The notes beneath the pieces are model-generated. The model ran no database searches, was not told where the DNA came from, and worked only from the letters and a program-made list of their open reading frames with translations. The translations under genes were made by a program, and so were the position numbers. From JAUNBG01 sp964442735 (GTDB lineage: Bacteria > Planctomycetota > Planctomycetia > Pirellulales > Thermoguttaceae): a stretch of DNA of 5,176 bases. Shown here piece after piece: positions 1 to 5,176 of the stretch. How positions within the stretch are numbered: position 1 is the first letter of the stretch; each line of letters opens with the position of its first letter. Location of the stretch: assembly GCA_964442735.1 (NCBI GenBank), contig CAYUAP010000208.1:1-5176 (forward strand). The letters run 5' to 3'.

Positions 1-2
1 CC

Positions 3-1238
3 TCGAACATCACCACGGACGCCAACGGCAACATGACGAAAGTCCCGAAACCGGACACTTGGGGAGCTGGTTACAACCTCGTCTACGACGGCTGGAACCG
101 ATTGATCGAAGTGATTGACTCGTTAACGATCAATCTCGTTGCCCAATATGAGTACAACGGTTTGAACCACCGTGTTTTGAAGAAGACATATACCAACGGA
201 AACCTCACGGAAACCAGAGAATTCTTCTTTAACAAAAACTGGCAATGCCTCGAAGAGTATTTGGTTAGTTCCGACACCCCGAACCTCCAATACACCTGGG
301 GCCAACGCTATATTGACGACCTGATCTGCCGCGACCGCGACACCTCGCAATCCGGCACCTTAACCGAGCGTCTCTACAGTCTCGCCGACCCGAACTGGAA
401 CGTCGTCGCTGTCATGGACGAGGAAGGAACGGTGCAAGAAAGAACAATCTACTCCGCCTTCGGTAAACCAAGCACCTTCACCGGCGACTTCGCCACCGCA
501 AGAAGCACCAGTGCCTATAACTGGAGAAGAACCTTCACCGGCCAAGTCCGCGATAACGATACCGGTATCATGCTCTATCGGAATAGATATTACCATCCGA
601 CCTTGGGAAGGTTTGTTACTAAAGATCCCATTGGATATAAGGGAGAGGACATAAGTCTATATCGGTATGCAAATAATATTTTTACAAACAGTGCAGACTC
701 TTTTGGTATGTATTCTCTTGTTCACGGAACTTATTGGTCTTCAACCCCCGAGGAAGCCCAATTATGTAAAGAATTTGCAGAAAAGAATGCAGAAGATGTC
801 AGAGGAAAGAAAGGTATGGTAATTTGTAAAGATGGTAAACCTATTCCTTGCGTCTTTCCGGTAATAATGCAACCTAATCAAAGAGACATGTACAAAAATG
901 AGCCAAAACATGCACGAAAAATTATTAATCAATGTGTATACGAGCACGAGATGGAACATATTAATGATAAAGAAACGCAAGAATGGTATTGCGATTGTAC
1001 AAAAGAGCCATCTAAAGCACACCCAGGAAAAGCAAAGAGCAGCGAGTCAAGTCCAAATGCAGCGACAAAAAACGAGTGTTGCCCACTGAAAAAACAATTA
1101 GAATGCCTTAAAAAAGGATTAACTACATGTTCTGACCAAGCGTGTTATAATTATGTGGCTAATGAAATCAAAAGTATACTAATTGATCATGAACGAATAA
1201 TTAATCTGTGTGACTTATATCACTTAAGTGTATTTTAA
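3..1238 (+). CDS. RHS/YD-repeat polymorphic toxin, C-terminal part, with Cys-rich HExxH tip (5' end outside window)
   Basis: The reading frame is open from the left edge (first full codon at 3), so the ATG at 33 is only an internal methionine; 411 residues are visible. Counting from that Met, residues 1-110 are YD-repeat-like sequence (DANGN just before it, then YNLVYDGWNRL and YEYNGLNHRV). Residues 111-227 are the RHS-associated core, with RNRYYHPTLGRFVTKDPIG and then LYRYANN. The usual closing D-P-x-G is here D222-S-F-G. RHS proteins form a shell that encloses a C-terminal toxin, often released by self-cleavage next to this motif. The tip, about residues 228-401, carries HEMEH at 305-309 (bases 945-959), which matches the HExxH zinc-protease signature, plus 12 cysteines (245, 265, 273, 301, 320, 322, 349, 350, 358, 366, 371, 393). 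The RHS assignment is firm. A metallopeptidase toxin is an inference from one motif; E348 or E378 could supply the third metal ligand. The tip is AT-rich against a GC-rich core, as expected of exchanged RHS tips. Confidence 0.9.
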   Translation, partial: SNITTDANGNMTKVPKPDTWGAGYNLVYDGWNRLIEVIDSLTINLVAQYEYNGLNHRVLKKTYTNGNLTETREFFFNKNWQCLEEYLVSSDTPNLQYTWGQRYIDDLICRDRDTSQSGTLTERLYSLADPNWNVVAVMDEEGTVQERTIYSAFGKPSTFTGDFATARSTSAYNWRRTFTGQVRDNDTGIMLYRNRYYHPTLGRFVTKDPIGYKGEDISLYRYANNIFTNSADSFGMYSLVHGTYWSSTPEEAQLCKEFAEKNAEDVRGKKGMVICKDGKPIPCVFPVIMQPNQRDMYKNEPKHARKIINQCVYEHEMEHINDKETQEWYCDCTKEPSKAHPGKAKSSESSPNAATKNECCPLKKQLECLKKGLTTCSDQACYNYVANEIKSILIDHERIINLCDLYHLSVF

Positions 1239-1258
1239 TCTTTCAGAGTTCTGAGAGT

Positions 1259-1318
1259 GCCCTAAACTCGGCATCCTTTGTAAGCAATGTTTTAGGGCCT
1301 CGCTTTTACTTTTTTGTT
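1259..1318 (+). terminator. Possible intrinsic terminator after the RHS gene
   Basis: GCCCTAAA at 1259-1266 pairs perfectly with TTTAGGGC at 1291-1298, across a 24-base loop. It is followed by a T-rich stretch (CTTTTACTTTTTTG) to about 1317. The stem starts 20 bases after the RHS stop codon. The long loop weakens the case. If it works, the downstream gene would need read-through or its own promoter; I see no convincing promoter in the short gap. Confidence 0.45.
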
Positions 1319-1353
1319 CTTGTTATTTATGAAAGGACTTTAGGTTGCCATAA

Positions 1354-2265
1354 ATGAAACGCTCCACACTTACTGTTACACTATGTATCATTCATTCGCT
1401 TTTTTATTTATTGCCATCCATCACAAATATCTCAGTGGCATCACCCCCTCAAATATATCACTTAATGAATACTGTAATAACAAATGAGGTTAGAGATGAG
1501 GTCGTTGAATGTATCCCCACTCTTTACGGGGATGGTAACATGCCATTAGCTATAATTTACACGCACTACACAAATATTTACGAAATGAATAAGTGTTATA
1601 TTGTTGATTTCGTTCTATGGAAAAATGGCAAAGTAATTTGGAACAAAGGCAACCATGATAAAGTGGATTACTATGAAATCCTTTTATCTAAAGAAGAATT
1701 AAAACACTCTATTCAGTGCTTGAAACAAGTCATTCCATGGCGACAGCAACTGGAATTCGACCTCTCTTTGGAAGGTTTTCCAACTACCACATTTGTCGAA
1801 ATTGATGGAGAGTGTTTTTATTATCACTCGGAACAGTGCTTTGAAACAAGAGAGCTTGCTTGGACATCTTCAAGTGGCTGGGTACTATACGCAAAACGCC
1901 AAATTGAAAACGATTTTCCGTTCAGGACAGAAGCTGGCGAAGAAGTCAATAAATTATGGACACCTCCCCGACCTTTGAACGCCATAAGTTTAACCAATCG
2001 AATACGAAGCTGTTTTCCTCTGGACAATTCCAAGCAAGTAGATATAATTTTCTTTCCTGAGTCAATAAGTGCGTCAATGCGGATACAGTGGGAAGAAGGT
2101 ATCACTCGAAAAGATGCTATGGAGGGAAAATGGCAACCAGGAACACGAATTAGATATGGCTCCCCTTGGTGGAATACTGGAAGTCCCTATTGGGACGAAT
2201 CAAAAGAAAAAGCATATATAATTAAGAAAAACACGGGTATTTTGTGCCCCTTCTTCCAAAAGTGA
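1354..2265 (+). CDS. Secreted protein of unknown function; candidate immunity protein for the RHS tip
   Basis: The 303-residue product starts with a textbook signal peptide: K2-R3, a hydrophobic stretch at about 5-21, and a likely cleavage site after S-V-A29. The mature protein of about 274 residues should therefore be exported. I recognise no family and no catalytic motif. It is rich in aromatic residues and has several cysteines, including a GEC...SEQC pair near residues 152-162. The start is fixed by an in-frame TAA immediately before the ATG. Shine-Dalgarno support is weak: AGGT at 1342-1345 with 8-base spacing, and a better AAAGGA at 1332-1337 that is about 16 bases away. The gene is AT-rich like the adjacent toxin tip and begins 115 bases after it on the same strand, where the immunity gene of a polymorphic toxin is normally found. 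An exported immunity protein would fit a cysteine-rich toxin acting in the periplasm or outside. The immunity role rests on position only; an orphan lipid- or wall-associated secreted protein is the alternative. Confidence 0.8.
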   Translation: MKRSTLTVTLCIIHSLFYLLPSITNISVASPPQIYHLMNTVITNEVRDEVVECIPTLYGDGNMPLAIIYTHYTNIYEMNKCYIVDFVLWKNGKVIWNKGNHDKVDYYEILLSKEELKHSIQCLKQVIPWRQQLEFDLSLEGFPTTTFVEIDGECFYYHSEQCFETRELAWTSSSGWVLYAKRQIENDFPFRTEAGEEVNKLWTPPRPLNAISLTNRIRSCFPLDNSKQVDIIFFPESISASMRIQWEEGITRKDAMEGKWQPGTRIRYGSPWWNTGSPYWDESKEKAYIIKKNTGILCPFFQK

Positions 2266-2329
2266 AAAGCCAGGTATAAACGGGTCCGGTCCGAATGGCA
2301 CTTGAGCATACTTTTGGGCAGACAGGTAT

Positions 2330-3226
2330 TCACTTTGGCACAACACCCCACGGATCGTCAAGGCGTTCCCATAGTACTCGCAAGACAGTGGCTTCTTCGT
2401 CTTTTAAGCAACGGGATATTGTACTTTTGGGAATACCGGTTCTTTGCGAAAGTTCTGTGAGGGTTGGTCGTTCCAGTGGTCGAAAGTCTTCGTCCGAACA
2501 GTGTTCCTTCGCATGAGCCCGAGCTGTTTTGACGAATTCTTTCAATTCCCTGGTCAGTATGTCAATTTTGGTTGTTCGTTTTCGTTGATGGGAGCATGTT
2601 TTGCGTTTTGATTGCGAGTCAAGTAAGATACCGCGTTCTTTCAGCATTTCGTGATCAAGAACCAATTCACCATCCATCGACAGATCGGCATAGACCGCCA
2701 AAGAAATTGCTCTTCCGGGCCAGAAAATGGATGCGTGTTCCGCAGTAAGAGAGAATCCGGTTACGATCATCGCTTTAGGAGCTTGATCGATAATAGGTTT
2801 GACCAATTGCACTTCATCAATCGAACACCATCGGAGAAAGAACCAGGGTTCTTTTGATTTCCAGCCAAGGTGCCATAGTAATTCCGGGATCAGGGTTGTC
2901 AGATTTCCCTTGATTTCGAACTTTTCGGCTGCTTGATTTAAAAACGGTATGAATTCCGGCCTCCAACGTCGGATATCGTTTTTCGTTAATGGAGCAAGAC
3001 CACATAGGTGGCAATACATGTACGGAACAGCGTCTTCTTTCTGTGATAGCCATATCACTTTGGAATATTCACCGTGCGGACAGATCACTTCCGTCGCTGG
3101 TTCCAAATGAGAAATCAGGTTGCGACGTTCCAAAACATTCCACGGAATGGAAAGAGGATGCGTACCGATAAAATTCAGTTCAGAACTGATTAAACTACAC
3201 AAGAACTCCTCAATGGCTTTTGTCAT
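2330..3226 (-). CDS. Putative zinc-site and helix-turn-helix protein, second gene of a two-gene operon
   Basis: 298 residues. The N-terminal third contains C49-P-H51 and Y-C72-H-L-C75-G, spaced like a small zinc-binding knuckle, followed by an L-T-x-x-D-I-R-R-W segment. A middle region (about 105-200) has LLWHLGW and KAMIVTGF blocks. A basic, coiled-coil-like stretch (about 205-245) follows, with KRK and HQRKR. Residues 254-276 read as a helix-turn-helix (LTELSQRTGIPKSTISRCL), and the chain ends shortly after. This suggests a DNA-binding regulator or a DNA-targeting partner. No enzyme motif is visible. The ATG overlaps the stop of the upstream gene (ATGA at 3226-3223) and has a good Shine-Dalgarno inside that gene, so the two are almost certainly translationally coupled. 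The zinc and DNA-binding roles are inferred from pattern; the family has no name I can give. The gene converges on the secreted-protein gene, with 64 bases between the stops. Confidence 0.85.
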   Translation of the reverse strand: MTKAIEEFLCSLISSELNFIGTHPLSIPWNVLERRNLISHLEPATEVICPHGEYSKVIWLSQKEDAVPYMYCHLCGLAPLTKNDIRRWRPEFIPFLNQAAEKFEIKGNLTTLIPELLWHLGWKSKEPWFFLRWCSIDEVQLVKPIIDQAPKAMIVTGFSLTAEHASIFWPGRAISLAVYADLSMDGELVLDHEMLKERGILLDSQSKRKTCSHQRKRTTKIDILTRELKEFVKTARAHAKEHCSDEDFRPLERPTLTELSQRTGIPKSTISRCLKDEEATVLRVLWERLDDPWGVVPK

Positions 3227-4362
3227 CTTATCACTCCCTTTGTTTCAAAATAAGTATAAATCTGCGAAAGAACAACAATATCAAAATCGGAAATTGACCA
3301 ATAATTTGGACTTTTCATTTCAAAAATGACAGGACCGCAAGTATTCCGTTTCGTGAAAACCGGCTCGACCTGAAACTTGACATAAGAAACACTGCCATTT
3401 GACAAAGGGAGTCGTTCTTCGTTGATACCATATCGAACCCAATCCATTTTGCATTCCTTTTCCACGTTGAGCACAATTGTTTTTTGACCTCTCCACTCGA
3501 TTTTCATTTCGAGAAGCCGCAATTTTATGTTCTGTTCCTGATCGACCGTTAGCGTCAATTGCCCGTTTTTGAAAAACGAGAGATCAAACGGAAACGAATG
3601 AGGAAGCTCCCTCCTGCACTCAAGAATCAAATCGACAAATATTTCCTCCAGACCGTTTCTGACAGATTTGGGACCTTGATAATAAAGGTCAAGAATACCC
3701 TGTTCGGAATGATAAACGAAATAAACGTCCGGTGAGGTACGATAAAGGTTTGAGCCAAAACAGTCTTTTTGGTTGATGTTCGATGTCTTTTCACTACAGA
3801 CTTCAAAAAAGTAAGTGTCGTTATAAGAATCGCTTTCGTTGACTGTCCGAAAGTGTTCCATGCCGCCGCGTCCGGCAAAAATGCGTTTTAGACCTGTCTC
3901 AAAGGTCTTTTTAACGCGATCATTCCAAATGGGCTTGACTTTCGGAAGATGATTTCTCTGATACCACCACGATTGGGGCTCTTCCGAAAAGTAGTCCAAA
4001 GCTAACTGACAGGCTTCGGGATGGCGGAGCCAGGCGGCAAAGACTTTTACAAGTCGTGAACCTTTTTTGGCAAAGAGTTCACGCCAGTTCGGTTCTTTGT
4101 GACAATTCAAGATTTGACACAGAACATCAAACCTTGAAGACAATGCAAGTCGGCAAAGCGAGCGAAAACGGTACTCAAGTTCTTCCTGTAGGTCTGTACT
4201 CAACGAATGGAACCAGGTTATGAGTACTTCTGCATCGTCTTTACGATCCCTATTCCAATCGACTGATCTTATGTCGATCTTCATTCTCAGAAAGAACTTT
4301 TGCAGGAGCGAGATCGGAATTCTCCTAAAAAACTCCAATAAATCGAAACGACGCCTTATCAT
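3223..4362 (-). CDS. Conserved-looking protein of unknown function, first gene of the two-gene operon
   Basis: I place the start at the ATG at 4362 (379 residues, beginning MIRRRFDLLEFF). A longer reading from TTG at 4374 would add four residues (MEVY), but those codons contain the GGAGG Shine-Dalgarno for the ATG, so the ATG is preferred. In this numbering, residues 1-115 are helical and charged, with an ITWFHSLSTDLQEELEYRF segment near 48-66. Residues about 120-155 are rich in W, Y and P. From about 205 to the end the protein looks like alternating beta strands, with DVYFVYHSEQGILDLYYQG (about 212-230), an ERLPL turn near 316, and VIFEMKSPNYWSISDF near 345-360. There is no signal peptide, membrane segment, Walker motif or clear nuclease signature. 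E348-M-K350 resembles the E-x-K half of a PD-(D/E)xK site, but no matching acidic residue is convincing. The product is likely cytoplasmic and a partner of the HTH protein encoded by the overlapping downstream gene. From memory only, this beta-rich half paired with a C-x-H/C-x2-C HTH protein recurs in other bacteria without assigned function. Confidence 0.82.
   Translation of the reverse strand: MIRRRFDLLEFFRRIPISLLQKFFLRMKIDIRSVDWNRDRKDDAEVLITWFHSLSTDLQEELEYRFRSLCRLALSSRFDVLCQILNCHKEPNWRELFAKKGSRLVKVFAAWLRHPEACQLALDYFSEEPQSWWYQRNHLPKVKPIWNDRVKKTFETGLKRIFAGRGGMEHFRTVNESDSYNDTYFFEVCSEKTSNINQKDCFGSNLYRTSPDVYFVYHSEQGILDLYYQGPKSVRNGLEEIFVDLILECRRELPHSFPFDLSFFKNGQLTLTVDQEQNIKLRLLEMKIEWRGQKTIVLNVEKECKMDWVRYGINEERLPLSNGSVSYVKFQVEPVFTKRNTCGPVIFEMKSPNYWSISDFDIVVLSQIYTYFETKGVIR
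3234..3241 (-). promoter_or_regulatory. Shine-Dalgarno of the HTH gene, inside the upstream gene
   Basis: On the minus strand this reads AAAGGGAG and ends 7 bases before the ATG at 3226. It lies within the last codons of the 379-residue gene. Together with the ATGA overlap it supports a coupled pair and fixes the start of the HTH protein. Confidence 0.7.
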
Positions 4363-4367
4363 ATACA

Positions 4368-4372
4368 CCTCC
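4368..4372 (-). promoter_or_regulatory. Strong Shine-Dalgarno that decides the start of the 379-residue gene
   Basis: GGAGG on the minus strand, extended by TG, sits 5 bases before the ATG at 4362. The alternative TTG at 4374 directly abuts this motif and has no comparable site of its own, so translation should begin at 4362. Confidence 0.75.
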
Positions 4373-4385
4373 AAGACCGATGAAA

Positions 4386-4481
4386 AGTTGAGTGTGCATT
4401 ATTCCACGATTTCAGAAAGCCATCATTGGGGTATTCATAGCCAAAACAAGAACCCCCTATTATATAAAGACGAGTTGAGTG
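4386..4481. repeat. 9-bp direct repeat AGTTGAGTG (4386-4394 and 4473-4481)
   Basis: Two identical AGTTGAGTG copies lie 87 bases apart (start to start). One is in the leader of the minus-strand operon and one is just upstream of its best -10 candidate, so together they bracket the presumed promoter. A related TGAAAAGTTG occurs at both 4381-4390 and 4873-4882. They could be operator half-sites for the HTH protein, or chance in AT-rich DNA. Confidence 0.4.
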
Positions 4482-4485
4482 GGAA
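4459..4485 (-). promoter_or_regulatory. Possible promoter of the two-gene operon
   Basis: The minus strand has a perfect TATAAT at 4464-4459, about 97 bases before the chosen ATG. A poor -35 candidate, TTCCCA at 4485-4480, lies 15 bases upstream, which is short. The -10 element is good; the rest is weak. One copy of the AGTTGAGTG repeat falls in the spacer/-35 region. Confidence 0.28.
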
Positions 4486-4558
4486 TTTTTTGAACTAGAT
4501 TTTACCTATTATTCTAACGTTATGCATTTTCTTACAAATCCGATTGTGACACATGTTA

Positions 4559-4583
4559 GTATTATATATTACTTATATAATAC
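4559..4583. repeat. AT-rich palindrome, 10-bp arms with 5-base centre
   Basis: GTATTATATA (4559-4568) and TATATAATAC (4574-4583) are exact reverse complements around TTACT. Each arm contains a TATAAT-like hexamer, one facing each way, so the site could be a two-way promoter core or an operator. It lies between the arms of the 15-bp inverted repeat. AT-rich DNA produces such symmetry fairly easily. Confidence 0.5.
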
Positions 4584-4602
4584 ACATAACTCTATGTAAA
4601 AT

Positions 4603-4655
4603 AAGGAGGTATGTATCACAAGAGGATATTTTCACGAAAAGGCATAAATTCATGA
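4603..4655 (+). other. Near-perfect ribosome-binding motif abutting a 14-codon ORF
   Basis: AAGGAGGT at 4603-4610 matches the anti-Shine-Dalgarno almost fully and is followed at once by ATG (4611). That ATG opens a 14-codon frame (MYHKRIFSRKGINS) ending in TGA at 4655. Zero spacing is wrong for normal initiation, and an in-frame TAA precedes the motif. It may be the relic of a gene start, a peptide, or chance. Confidence 0.2.
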
Positions 4656-4787
4656 TTTTCTAGTTCAAAAAATATTGATCAACCAGTCCTTATATATAGA
4701 CTTTCAGAAAACCATGACGGTAGAGAGTATAGGAACTTCGTAACAAAAAGAATGGGTAATTCACAAGAATGAATATTTTTTGCGCTA

Positions 4788-4812
4788 CAGGCTTTCCAGT
4801 CTGCCCCCCCCC
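4788..4812. repeat. REP-like palindrome followed by a run of nine C
   Basis: CAGGCT (4788-4793), TTCC, AGTCTG (4798-4803) forms a 6-base stem with one G-T pair and a 4-base loop. It is preceded by GCGCTA and followed by C9 at 4804-4812. From memory, GCGC-A-CAGGCTTTCCAGCCTG-like elements are scattered in large numbers through planctomycete-type genomes; that link is unverified here. The C9 tract could vary in length. Confidence 0.45.
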
Positions 4813-4887
4813 AGTTTAACATTACAGGTTGCTTAATATACATGTACTTCTTCATTATTTCTCTCCCGAAAGTGAAAAGTTGGTGTG

Positions 4888-4917
4888 TTGACTTCACTGT
4901 GCTTTATAAACGATACT
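4888..4917 (+). promoter_or_regulatory. Possible plus-strand sigma-70-type promoter
   Basis: TTGACT at 4888-4893 and GATACT at 4912-4917 are 18 bases apart. An AGTGAA...TTCACT inverted repeat (4871-4876 and 4893-4898) overlaps the -35. Transcription would run rightward, antisense to the end of the RecQ-like gene, and no credible gene follows. It may be chance or an antisense transcript. Confidence 0.22.
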
Positions 4918-5028
4918 ATTATAATAATCAGCGTATTTAATACTGTCAAGAGAAACATGGAATATATGGGCAAAATAGTAAAAGTTTTTTGTTTTTGGGT
5001 TGTATCTGCAATTTTAAGCAGGATCATT

Positions 5029-5176
5029 CTACTCCAGCCAATCCGGCCCCACCCCTTGGTCATCGAAGCTGGCCATGACGTACTCGGTGACCAATTCCAG
5101 AAAGGGAACGCCATAGGTTGACATTTTACGTTCGCCGACTCCGGATATCTTTAACATGTCCTCTTCGGTGATCGGC
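5029..5176 (-). CDS. recQ: RecQ-family helicase, C-terminal HRDC end (5' part outside window)
   Basis: Read leftward from the right edge in the frame starting with the codon at 5175, 48 residues precede a TAG at 5031-5029. They start PITEEDMLKISGVGERK, continue with YGVPFLELV, and end in an acidic tail, GPDWLE. This matches the last helices of the HRDC domain of RecQ; E. coli RecQ ends with a similar PIT...ML...GVG..K....G..F. HRDC helps RecQ, a 3'-5' DNA helicase of recombinational repair, bind DNA. The frame has no internal stop or frameshift. HRDC domains also end other helicases and RNase D, so the exact protein is not certain from 48 residues, but the tail position and the motif favour RecQ. 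I see no clear terminator hairpin after the stop. Confidence 0.75.
   Translation of the reverse strand, partial: PITEEDMLKISGVGERKMSTYGVPFLELVTEYVMASFDDQGVGPDWLE

Larger units (their letters stand above)
4485..4673. repeat. 15-bp inverted repeat pair enclosing 159 bases
   Basis: ATTTTTTGAACTAGA at 4485-4499 is the exact reverse complement of TCTAGTTCAAAAAAT at 4659-4673. The arms and interior span 189 bp, about the size of a small non-coding mobile element (MITE). I see no clear target-site duplication at the outer ends, so mobility is not shown. Other readings are paired binding sites or the stem of a long RNA hairpin. The interior holds an AT-rich palindrome and a strong ribosome-binding-like motif. 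Confidence 0.6.
4375..5028. other. Gene-poor, AT-rich intergenic stretch
   Basis: This stretch lies between the start of the minus-strand two-gene operon and the end of the RecQ-like gene. I see no convincing protein gene and no tRNA or other recognisable structured RNA. The short open frames across it have no conserved features. What it holds is the set of repeats and possible control sites listed separately. Its accumulation of repeats is typical of an island junction or of decayed mobile DNA. Confidence 0.6.

Noticed and set aside
2266..2329. Two-way terminator between the convergent genes
   Set aside because: Only short direct repeats (GGTCC twice, AGGTAT twice) are present; I found no stem with a T-tract on either strand.
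3223..4362. PD-(D/E)xK nuclease in the 379-residue protein, from its FEMK segment
   Set aside because: Only the E-x-K half is present; no well-placed acidic partner on a preceding strand could be identified.
2330..4362. Classical toxin-antitoxin pair
   Set aside because: Both proteins are far larger than usual TA partners and show none of the familiar toxin motifs; an HTH alone does not make an antitoxin.
4428..4456. GGGGT...ACCCC hairpin in the operon leader
   Set aside because: A 5-bp stem with a 19-base loop is too weak to support a riboswitch or attenuator.
4679..4855. Minus-strand 58-codon frame starting MKKYMYIKQ, with GGGAGA placed well before the ATG
   Set aside because: The frame runs straight through the C9 tract and the REP-like palindrome, has no recognisable domain, and changes completely with one base in the homopolymer. 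The ribosome-like site alone is too little to call a gene.
4833..5114. Minus-strand 93-codon frame starting MAFPFWNW
   Set aside because: It is an out-of-frame shadow of the RecQ-like gene; the HRDC-matching frame is continuous through the same bases and stops at 5029. I first suspected a frameshift here, but the CCC count at about 5103-5105 shows none.
4957..5121. Plus-strand frame starting MEYMGKIVKVFCFWVV, with a hydrophobic start and a possible promoter upstream
   Set aside because: Its second half is simply the antisense of the RecQ-like coding end, and the ribosome site is poor.

Overview
The window looks like an accessory stretch of a bacterial chromosome, most likely from the Planctomycetota or a relative. 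That guess rests on the style of the RHS core at the left, a CAGGCT-TTCC-AGTCTG palindrome of a kind I remember from that group, and mixed GC content. None of it is decisive.

Layout. (1) Positions 3-1238, + strand: the 3' end of a large RHS/YD-repeat gene. The conserved core is GC-rich. It changes abruptly near 600-640 into an AT-rich variable tip of about 175 codons that has 12 cysteines and an HEMEH (HExxH) motif. I read this as a polymorphic toxin whose warhead is a candidate zinc metallopeptidase. (2) Positions 1354-2265, + strand: a 303-residue protein with a clear signal peptide and no family I recognise. Its place directly behind the tip makes it the best candidate for the cognate immunity protein, acting outside the cytoplasm. 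A hairpin with a T-rich tail lies between the two genes. (3) Positions 2330-4362, - strand, convergent with the above: a two-gene operon joined by an ATGA overlap. The first gene encodes a 379-residue protein of unknown function. The second encodes a 298-residue protein with a C-x-H...C-x2-C putative zinc site and a C-terminal helix-turn-helix. I believe this pair is a recurring but uncharacterised module. (4) Positions 4375-5028: about 650 bases with no convincing gene. They hold a 15-bp inverted repeat pair 159 bases apart, an AT-rich palindrome, a 9-bp direct repeat around the likely operon promoter, and a REP-like palindrome beside a run of nine C. (5) Positions 5029-5176, - strand: the last 48 codons of a gene ending in an HRDC domain, most likely the helicase RecQ, running in from the right edge.

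How they fit. The RHS tip and the secreted protein probably form an effector/immunity pair for contact or secreted competition. The convergent pair is a separate transcription unit; its HTH member may regulate the unit through repeats in front of it. RecQ is a housekeeping-type neighbour and may mark the edge of the accessory block.
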